Both the position numbers and the translations under genes were made by a program. A stretch of DNA of 20,904 nt from positions 53,410 through 74,313 of the forward strand of contig DKAT01000036.1 of the NCBI GenBank assembly GCA_002450905.1, read 5' to 3'. The notes beneath the pieces were generated by a model, which did not search any database, had not been told where the DNA came from, and was given only the letters and a program-made list of their open reading frames with translations. Shown here one piece after another: positions 15,372 through 20,904 of this stretch. The stretch comes from Spirochaetia bacterium UBA6919 (GTDB lineage Bacteria > Spirochaetota > UBA6919). Position 1 is the stretch's first letter; every line of letters begins with the position of its first letter.

Positions 15372-17159
15372 ATGAATATGGAAAACAATACAGAACTTTA
15401 TTCTGTTATTATCTATACAAGAGCAGGAAAGGGGTATGGGTATGGTCATTTAAAACGATCCATCAGTCTTTACAATAAATTAATTGAAAAATATCAAGTT
15501 TCTATAATAATTTATGAATATAAATCTGCCAAAGCTATTTTAGAGTCTAAAAAAATTAAATATTATTCAATAAATTCCAGTACCCAACTAAAGAAAGTAT
15601 TAACCAGTCGTCGACCTAATTTATTGATCACGGATATAAGAGATACTAGTTTAGAAATAACAAAATGGATGAGGAAATACACTAAGATATTATCGATTGA
15701 TGATTATGGGTTAGGAAGTCATTACGCAAATGTTACAATTCACATGCTTGCAAAGCCAAGTCAGTTATCTCTAACGGCTAATTTTACTGGTCAGAAATAC
15801 CTTGTTCTTCCTGATGATTTAATTACCTACAAAAAAAAGAAATCTGTACATGAGATTAAAAATGTTCTTATATCCTTTGGTGGAGAGGATCCTTATGGTT
15901 TATCTAAACAAACAATTAGTCTTATTAACAAATTAACAGGAGAATATAATATTACGATTATTCTTGGGCCTCTCTATCAAGGTACAAAGGACTTACCTGT
16001 TGCTAAAATAATTGATTTTCCCGATAATATCTACCCCTATATCGAGGAAAGTGATATTCTCATTACATCCTACGGATTAACTGTCTATGAAAGCTTGATG
16101 ATAGGAACTCCTGTAATAACTATCAATCCGACTGAGTATCATAATGACCTGGCACAACAGGTAATTGGGATCAATAATCTTGGAGTTTATTCAGCACAAC
16201 ATGAAAATGATATATTTATAGGTTTAAAATCCTGTTTAGAAAGCATTCAACATAACGCTCCCGATAGTAATATTACTACTGAAGGTACAAATAACGTATC
16301 TCAGATTATTGATAATCTTATAGAAAGGGATGATGAGCTTTGCCCAATATGTCAATCCCCTGGATATGTTTTTCAAAGGGATGAATGGTTTAACCAGACT
16401 TATTGTTATCACTGCTATACATTTTTCAGAATTAAGGATTATCATTATCATGAAACCTATAGCGATGATTATTTTACAACCCAATATCAAAATCAATATG
16501 GGAAAACATATATAGAGGATAAGTTTAATATCAACCGATTAAACACTCTGCGTATCAATATCATACAAAAATTATCACCCCCAAAGTCTGATAAAAAACT
16601 TTTAGAGCTTGGATCAGCCATGGGATTTTTTCTTGAGATGGCATCCCTAAATAGCTATCAGGTGGAAGGAGTGGAAATATCAAAATATGCAGTTGACTAC
16701 TCTAAATCACAATTGGGATTAACAGTTACACAGAGTGATGCAAATGATTTTGATTTGAAAGAAAATTATTATGACATTATTTCAGGCTGGTATTTTATAG
16801 AGCATCAACAAGACTTCTTATCCTTACTGAGAAAAATACATTCATCCTTAAAAAAAGGAGGTCTCATTGCATTATCTACACCTAATGTACATGGGATATC
16901 TTTTATAGGAGATCCTCAGAAATATATTCAAAATATCCCAAAAGATCACTATATTGAATTCTCACCCAAATCACTAAATAAATTACTACATCAAGAAGGT
17001 TTCATTGTTAAACACTTGGCTATTCGAGGTATTCATTTAAACAGAATACGAAATGTTTATTATTTCCCAAGAATTAAAGTTGTAGAAAAGATCGTGTTAT
17101 GGATTTCCAAGATATTAAAATTAGGTGATACTTTTGAAATTTATGCCATTAAAAATTAA
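15372..17159 (+). CDS. Fusion of PseG/SpsG-like glycosyltransferase and zinc-ribbon SAM methyltransferase
   Basis: Two enzymes in one 595-residue chain. The front (about 12-320) is a GT-B fold like PseG/SpsG: TRAGKGYGYGHLKRSISL, then SFGGEDPYGLSKQ, then the donor-side ITSYGLTVYESLMIGTPVIT. The middle has a zinc ribbon, CPIC at 324-327 and CYHC at 345-348. The rear (about 400-595) is a class I SAM-dependent methyltransferase: LLELGSAMGFF, VEGVEIS with the ribose-binding acid, YYDIISGWYFIEH and GGLIALSTPNVHG. This ribbon-plus-methyltransferase layout is known in sugar C-methyltransferases and their relatives. It probably makes or methylates a nucleotide sugar or surface glycan. AGGG lies eight bases before the ATG at 15372; a TTG at 15369 is less likely. 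It follows the NfeD-like gene by five bases. The substrate is unknown. Confidence 0.88.
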   Translation: MNMENNTELYSVIIYTRAGKGYGYGHLKRSISLYNKLIEKYQVSIIIYEYKSAKAILESKKIKYYSINSSTQLKKVLTSRRPNLLITDIRDTSLEITKWMRKYTKILSIDDYGLGSHYANVTIHMLAKPSQLSLTANFTGQKYLVLPDDLITYKKKKSVHEIKNVLISFGGEDPYGLSKQTISLINKLTGEYNITIILGPLYQGTKDLPVAKIIDFPDNIYPYIEESDILITSYGLTVYESLMIGTPVITINPTEYHNDLAQQVIGINNLGVYSAQHENDIFIGLKSCLESIQHNAPDSNITTEGTNNVSQIIDNLIERDDELCPICQSPGYVFQRDEWFNQTYCYHCYTFFRIKDYHYHETYSDDYFTTQYQNQYGKTYIEDKFNINRLNTLRINIIQKLSPPKSDKKLLELGSAMGFFLEMASLNSYQVEGVEISKYAVDYSKSQLGLTVTQSDANDFDLKENYYDIISGWYFIEHQQDFLSLLRKIHSSLKKGGLIALSTPNVHGISFIGDPQKYIQNIPKDHYIEFSPKSLNKLLHQEGFIVKHLAIRGIHLNRIRNVYYFPRIKVVEKIVLWISKILKLGDTFEIYAIKN

Positions 17160-17315
17160 TTATAATTCCAACAAGTAATTTGTGTCATAAAATGCTATAT
17201 TCTCTTCTATTTCCATCTGGGAAATAATTTTATCAATATTACAAGGACTACAGGCAGAGATACTTATCTCGTAGATTTGATTTTCTAATTCTTCTATATC
17301 TAAAGAATTTAACAT
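17160..17315 (-). CDS. 51-residue acidic protein with a CSPC motif
   Basis: A small unrecognised protein. The ATG at 17315 has a textbook GGAGG five bases upstream, and this is the main evidence that it is real. The product is very acidic (eleven Asp/Glu against one Lys), with an N-terminal helix-like part (LDIEELENQIYEISIS), then ACSPCNIDKIISQMEIEE. The two cysteines, two residues apart, could bind a metal or form a disulphide. It has no signal peptide or membrane segment. The frame is open 150 bases further upstream, but that part has no ribosome binding site and overlaps two dyads. Its stop abuts the stop of the convergent fusion gene with no terminator between. Confidence 0.6.
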   Translation of the reverse strand: MLNSLDIEELENQIYEISISACSPCNIDKIISQMEIEENIAFYDTNYLLEL

Positions 17316-17330
17316 ATTATCCTCCATGAT

Positions 17331-17359
17331 TTGAAAATTCAAGTTATCATCCATGATAA
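17331..17359. promoter_or_regulatory. Two adjacent dyads upstream of the 51-residue gene
   Basis: TTGAA-AA-TTCAA (17331-17342) and TTATCAT-CC-ATGATAA (17344-17359) lie side by side, 16 to 44 bases before the start codon. The second has seven-base perfect arms and recalls the ATGATAA half-sites of Fur-type operators. They would sit in the transcribed leader if the TATAAT at 17385-17380 (minus) is the -10. They may be an operator or a leader hairpin. Confidence 0.4.
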
Positions 17360-17379
17360 TTTCATCATCGGAAAATAAA

Positions 17380-17385
17380 ATTATA
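17380..17385 (-). promoter_or_regulatory. Possible -10 box of the 51-residue gene
   Basis: A perfect TATAAT on the minus strand. The -35 position 17 bases upstream (AGTGAT) is poor. The leader would be about 58 bases and would contain both dyads. Confidence 0.25.
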
Positions 17386-17502
17386 AAATTGACGCTAACA
17401 AAATCACTCATAGAAGATTTTTTAATAATAATTGATACTAATATAGAATCAGAATAAAAAAACATTATTTTATTGGATAAAATCCTTTTTTTTTGGTATC
17501 AT

Positions 17503-17522
17503 TTCTATAGATTTTTATAGAA
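17503..17522. repeat. Inverted repeat before the cotransporter gene
   Basis: TTCTATA (17503-17509) and TATAGAA (17516-17522) are perfect inverted copies six bases apart, 27 bases before the ATG at 17550. TATAGA/TATAG sequences here can also act as a -10, so an operator overlapping the promoter is plausible. No ribosome binding site follows. Confidence 0.4.
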
Positions 17523-17549
17523 GACTATCGATATTATTTTTTCTCATTT

Positions 17550-19832
17550 ATGAAGAACGATAAAAAACTTTTTAATACATTTAGCGGGGTCTTTGTTCCG
17601 GCCACAGAAGCAATACTAGGAGCGGTATTATTTTTATTACTTCCTGGATTAGTAGCTGAAATGGGACTTTTAAGATCCATTTTAATAATTTTGCTATCCC
17701 ACACAGTTACTCTATCTACAGCGGTATCTCTTTCCAATTGTGTTACGAATTTAAATGTTGTTGGTGGAGGAGGGATGTATGCCATTTCAAGACGGTCACT
17801 GGGTAAGGCATTTAGTGCAAGTATTGGCATTCAATTATATATAGCACAATCAGTCAGTATCGCATTCTATTCCATTGGATTTATTGAACCATTACAACCA
17901 ATCCTTGAAAAAATCATAATTTATAAACAAATCTTTGGGCACTTTGACATATTAACACAGAAGCAAATTATTTCTTCTGTACTCTTATTCATTTTCTTTA
18001 TAATTGCACTATTTGGGGCCGATTTTATTGTTAAACTACAAATGATCATCCTAGTTATATTAGGAGTATCAGTTATTTGTGTGTTTACAAGCTTATTCTT
18101 CCCATCTTTATTTTTAATCAATGGAGAAAATGTTTTTACAGGACTGATCAATTTAAATGGATTAGATATTTCTAAATTAACTTTCTGGTCAGCATTTTTA
18201 ATATTCTTTCCCGCTGTAACAGGTATTGATGCCGGTGTTGGGATGAGTGGTGATTTGAAAAATCCCCAGAGAAGTATCGTTCGTGGGACATTTATAGCAA
18301 TATCTTTAACAATGTTGATATATCTCGCTATTACTGTTGTTTATAGTTTAATCAGTCCCAAACTTCTTTTGCAATCTGATGGGACTTATCGTTCAGCTGT
18401 TGATTTACTGAATGTAATGCCTTTTTCTATTTTTGTACTACTTGGTGTTCTTTTTGCAACATCGTCCAGTGGTTTAAGTTATTTTATGACTGCTCCCAGA
18501 ACAGCATTTGCACTGACTCATGACAATATCTTGCCTAATTATTTAAGATTTTTAGGTAATGATTTTAAAAAAGGTGGTAAAGAACCTCGTTTTGCAGCGA
18601 CATTGACATTTTTTATTGCACTAGGAATCATTTGGATAGGAAATTTAGCTTTCGTATCGATGATTGTTGGGATTTGTTTTCTTGTTGTTTATGGATGGAT
18701 TAATTTCTCAGCATTTTTAGAGAAGATTAGCAAAAATCCAAGCTTCAGACCAACTTTCAAAGGAAATGCTTTTATATCTCTTTATGGCTATTTTATTTGT
18801 ATAGTGCTTATATCGTTATATGATGTTTTTATAGGACTGGGGGTATTAGCAATTCAAATAATAATATTTTTATTAGTACTTAAATATAAAACACAAAATA
18901 AATTGGAAGGCGTCTGGTGGGGTGTTTTCTTTTCAATTGTTAATTATCTACTCAAAAAGCTTAAAATAATTGTTCAGGGCACGAAAAACTGGCGACCTAT
19001 TGTTATTATTTTTAAAAGATATGATAAAAATCTTCCTTATGATCAGGTCGTTGAGTTAGGTGAGATGATTGCTCAAAATCAGGGAATGGTGGCTTTAAAT
19101 CTTATAAATATTGATAATCATAGCAAAAATAATAACCAATCATTAGAAAGTAGTTTACAGGACTACAAGTATAATATTCCTGCTCATGTGATTGAAATGC
19201 CTAAGGAGGAATTTCGTGATGTCGTTCTTTCAATAGTGCAATCAAGTAATGTTAGTGGACTACAGGCAAATTCTGTTCTCTTGAAATATAGTGATCAGAT
19301 TAAAATTGACTGGGCTGATTTAATTGACAATATATTATCGTATAATAAAAATATACTATTATTAAAAGCTGGAATTACTACAGAAAATGCTCAATATATT
19401 GATCTTTATTGGTTTGGGCGGGAAAATGGTAATCTCATGGCACTCTTGGCGATAGTGATTTTTAATGCTTATAAATCGAATACTAGTTATCATCATTTGG
19501 AACTCCGTGTTATCAGAAAACTAGCCCATTCAGAAGATTTTGAACAGAGCACCCTTGAAATGAATGAATTAATCAATAGAATTCGTTTACCAGGGAAAAT
19601 ATTAATTATTCCTCCTGATGAAAAAAGCTTTACAGATACCGTTTTAGAACTATCCAATAATGCTAAATTAATCATTATGGGACTCCCAGGAACCCTTAAA
19701 AAAGAAGGTATTGTGTCTATCTTTAAACCCAGTCGCCAGATGTTTGAGGAACAGATCAAAATATTTCATAATATGCCCCCCGTATTGTATGTGAAAGCAG
19801 CTAGTATACTTAATTTGGTTGATAATGATTAA
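17550..19832 (+). CDS. SLC12-type cation-chloride cotransporter (APC superfamily)
   Basis: A 760-residue inner-membrane transporter with about twelve helices (about 14-445) and a large cytoplasmic tail. Several stretches match the NKCC/KCC family: FNTFSGVFVPATEAILGAVL, VGGGGMYAISRRSLG, IGIQLYIAQSVSIAFYSIGF, FFPAVTGIDAGVGMSGDLKN, APRTAFALTHDNILP and KEPRFAATLTF. The tail opens with KNWRPIVIIF, the usual start of the SLC12 C-terminal domain, which has a UspA-like fold in structures of the family. Such proteins move K+ and/or Na+ with Cl- electroneutrally; the ions cannot be told here, and some bacterial relatives carry other substrates. The ATG has no ribosome binding site but the N-terminus fits the family. 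It is monocistronic by context, divergent from the 51-residue gene. The nearby K+ channel suggests a link to ion balance. Confidence 0.88.
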   Translation: MKNDKKLFNTFSGVFVPATEAILGAVLFLLLPGLVAEMGLLRSILIILLSHTVTLSTAVSLSNCVTNLNVVGGGGMYAISRRSLGKAFSASIGIQLYIAQSVSIAFYSIGFIEPLQPILEKIIIYKQIFGHFDILTQKQIISSVLLFIFFIIALFGADFIVKLQMIILVILGVSVICVFTSLFFPSLFLINGENVFTGLINLNGLDISKLTFWSAFLIFFPAVTGIDAGVGMSGDLKNPQRSIVRGTFIAISLTMLIYLAITVVYSLISPKLLLQSDGTYRSAVDLLNVMPFSIFVLLGVLFATSSSGLSYFMTAPRTAFALTHDNILPNYLRFLGNDFKKGGKEPRFAATLTFFIALGIIWIGNLAFVSMIVGICFLVVYGWINFSAFLEKISKNPSFRPTFKGNAFISLYGYFICIVLISLYDVFIGLGVLAIQIIIFLLVLKYKTQNKLEGVWWGVFFSIVNYLLKKLKIIVQGTKNWRPIVIIFKRYDKNLPYDQVVELGEMIAQNQGMVALNLINIDNHSKNNNQSLESSLQDYKYNIPAHVIEMPKEEFRDVVLSIVQSSNVSGLQANSVLLKYSDQIKIDWADLIDNILSYNKNILLLKAGITTENAQYIDLYWFGRENGNLMALLAIVIFNAYKSNTSYHHLELRVIRKLAHSEDFEQSTLEMNELINRIRLPGKILIIPPDEKSFTDTVLELSNNAKLIIMGLPGTLKKEGIVSIFKPSRQMFEEQIKIFHNMPPVLYVKAASILNLVDND

Positions 19833-20175
19833 ATTCAATAAGAAAAAAAGAACTTTCTCCAGTTATATATTATTTATCCAAAGATTTGTAAACTATTTTT
19901 CTATTTATTATCTATACAATTATGACTTATTCAATTGCTTTTATAAATTATTCGCTATTGAGATCTCGATTTTAAATCAAATTTATAGATCGTTTGAAGA
20001 GATATATTATTAATACACTAATTGAATTTAATCTTAAACCAATCTTGTATTTATGTGTTAGATATTGAAGAGGAATACAATACTCAACCCTCCCCTTCGA
20101 TTATAATAAGTTCTGATGATCGATTGATTTGTTTTGGCAGGTTAGATTTGATCAAAGTAAAGCTATCTTCCGATT
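19833..20175. other. AT-rich gap between the cotransporter and LRR genes
   Basis: About 340 bases with no gene I can support. A Phe/Tyr-rich frame of 64 codons (to 20013) overlaps the end of the cotransporter but lacks a ribosome binding site and looks random. The distal part (20090-20160) is less AT-rich and contains repeated TGAT/CGATTGAT words, but no stable hairpin or terminator was found by eye. Confidence 0.4.
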
Positions 20176-20184
20176 TGATATAAT
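20176..20184 (+). promoter_or_regulatory. Extended -10 promoter before the LRR gene
   Basis: TGATATAAT is a perfect extended -10 (TGnTATAAT); no -35 is needed for such promoters and none is seen at the right distance. The predicted transcript start near 20191 lies inside the open frame of the LRR gene, past its first possible start codon. Confidence 0.45.
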
Positions 20185-20789
20185 TGCATGGTAAAATATT
20201 TAACAAAAAGAAGTTGTTAATTATTGTTTTATCCATTATTAGCCTATTAATTACTGGTACTGTAGTTTATTGGGTAAGTATTATCGTTTTACTAGGGCAT
20301 CCAGTTTCATATTCAAGTGTTAATGATGCTTTGAAAAGTCCGTTTAATGTGTATAAAATTGGGAGTGGTAAGAATTGTGAAGAAAATTTAATCCCTACAG
20401 ATATATATAAACTAAAAAATTTAATGAAACTTTATTTAGAAGGGTGTAAAATAATAAAGATACCTGTTGAAATAGGAAAACTATCAAACTTATCTGAATT
20501 AAGTTTAAAAAATAATTTGATTAAAAGTATTCCACTTGAAATGAAAGAATTGAAAAAATTAAATTATCTGGATTTTAGTTTCAATCATTTAGAGGATTTT
20601 CCAACAATCCTTACTTATATAAATAGTTTGTTTTATATAAATCTATCGAATAACAGGATCAAATCTATTTCTGATGAAATAAAAAAAATGAATAACTTCA
20701 AAACACTTGATATTAATAACAATCCTATTCCTCAAAAAGAAATCAAGAATATCAGAAAACTTTTACCCCATTGTGAGGTGATCTTTTAG
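20184..20789 (+). CDS. Membrane-anchored or secreted leucine-rich-repeat protein
   Basis: A 201-residue protein from the first possible start. A basic N-terminus (KIFNKKK) and a long hydrophobic stretch (about 11-37) act as signal or anchor. From residue 75 four or five LRRs of about 23 residues follow: YKLKNLMKLYLEGCKIIKIP, IGKLSNLSELSLKNNLIKSI, LKKLNYLDFSFNHLEDFP and LFYINLSNNRIKSI. A cap reads NNNPIPQKEIKNIRKLLPHC. This repeat and cap style is typical of Leptospira-type LRR proteins, which form families of surface or secreted proteins that bind other proteins. The start is uncertain: a stop codon (20181-20183) directly precedes the TTG at 20184, which overlaps the likely -10, while an in-frame TTG at 20214 would still leave a signal-like start. 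One extra A in the AAAAAG run would join the frame to an ATG at 20188. Confidence 0.85.
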   Translation: MHGKIFNKKKLLIIVLSIISLLITGTVVYWVSIIVLLGHPVSYSSVNDALKSPFNVYKIGSGKNCEENLIPTDIYKLKNLMKLYLEGCKIIKIPVEIGKLSNLSELSLKNNLIKSIPLEMKELKKLNYLDFSFNHLEDFPTILTYINSLFYINLSNNRIKSISDEIKKMNNFKTLDINNNPIPQKEIKNIRKLLPHCEVIF

Positions 20790-20803
20790 TTGTTGTGTCG
20801 CGA

Positions 20804-20830
20804 TTCGATGAGTTCGATGAGTTCGATGGA
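20804..20830. repeat. Short 9-bp tandem repeat
   Basis: TTCGATGAG occurs twice in tandem (20804-20812, 20813-20821) followed by a degenerate third copy TTCGATGGA (20822-20830), 14 bases after the LRR stop. It lies outside any supported gene. Confidence 0.7.
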
Positions 20831-20850
20831 TGCGAATTAGGGTAATGGGG

Positions 20851-20904
20851 CTATAAGTTACTTATGTGATTTTCCCATGCTTCTTGTATGTTTATTCTAT
20901 CAAA
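20851..20904 (-). CDS. Possible 3' end of a minus-strand gene
   Basis: From the window edge the minus strand is open for 17 codons, ending in QEAWENHISNL and a TAG at 20853-20851. The composition looks protein-like, but the length is too short to identify anything, and chance is possible. If real it converges on the LRR gene. Confidence 0.25.
   Translation of the reverse strand, partial: FDRINIQEAWENHISNL

Noticed and set aside
17316..17465. Extension of the 51-residue gene to 101 codons
   Set aside because: No ribosome binding site for the longer form, and the added part covers two dyads and a -10-like box.
17534..19759. Minus-strand frames within the cotransporter gene
   Set aside because: Antisense to a long gene with clear family motifs.
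19819..20013. 64-codon plus-strand frame after the cotransporter gene
   Set aside because: Overlaps the cotransporter end, no ribosome binding site, Phe/Tyr/Ile composition expected of random AT-rich DNA.
1..20904. Insertion sequences, prophage genes or CRISPR arrays
   Set aside because: No transposase, integrase or phage motif, no terminal repeats and no spaced direct repeats were seen.

Overview
The window is AT-rich DNA (by eye about one third G+C) from a bacterium with an outer membrane. A spirochaete, probably of the Leptospira side, is my best guess. The reasons are lipoprotein signal sequences ending in IVNC, LVNC and ITGC, a leucine-rich-repeat (LRR) protein with 23-residue repeats and a NNPIPQKE..IRKLLPHCEVIF-type end, and an ispE-rplY-pth-tilS gene order. 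The taxon is inferred; no marker here proves it. TTG is used as a start codon at least twice, and several genes lack a visible ribosome binding site.

Bases 1-763 hold the tail of one unknown gene and a small secreted protein, both on the plus strand. Bases 772-8859 are a minus-strand copper/silver export locus, read in transcription order: a Cys/His-rich small secreted protein, a methionine-rich YtkA/FixH-like lipoprotein, a coiled-coil lipoprotein, a TolC/CusC-type outer-membrane factor, a CusB-type periplasmic adaptor, a universal stress protein and a CusA-type RND pump. The pump keeps the three methionines that bind Cu(I)/Ag(I) in E. coli CusA (M586, M638, M687 here). No CusF is present; the two small proteins at the head of the locus are the likely metal handlers. 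The stretch between cusB and uspA is full of inverted repeats and may carry a second promoter.

At about 8870-8950 two divergent promoters share the same -35 bases. The plus one drives a metallo-beta-lactamase-fold hydrolase, followed by tRNA-Asn(GUU) with its own near-consensus promoter. Facing it on the minus strand is a housekeeping operon (ispE, rplY, pth, tilS) for isoprenoid synthesis, ribosome structure, peptidyl-tRNA recycling and tRNA-Ile lysidinylation.

From 13916 a tight plus-strand operon encodes a two-helix K+ channel with an RCK domain, a short NfeD-like membrane protein overlapping it by one base, and a 595-residue protein that fuses a PseG/SpsG-like glycosyltransferase to a zinc-ribbon SAM methyltransferase. 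A convergent 51-residue acidic CSPC protein with dyads upstream follows. Next is a bacterial member of the SLC12 cation-chloride cotransporter family, so two K+-related membrane proteins lie close together. The window ends with an AT-rich gap, a membrane-anchored LRR protein, a small 9-bp tandem repeat, and possibly the 3' end of another minus-strand gene.
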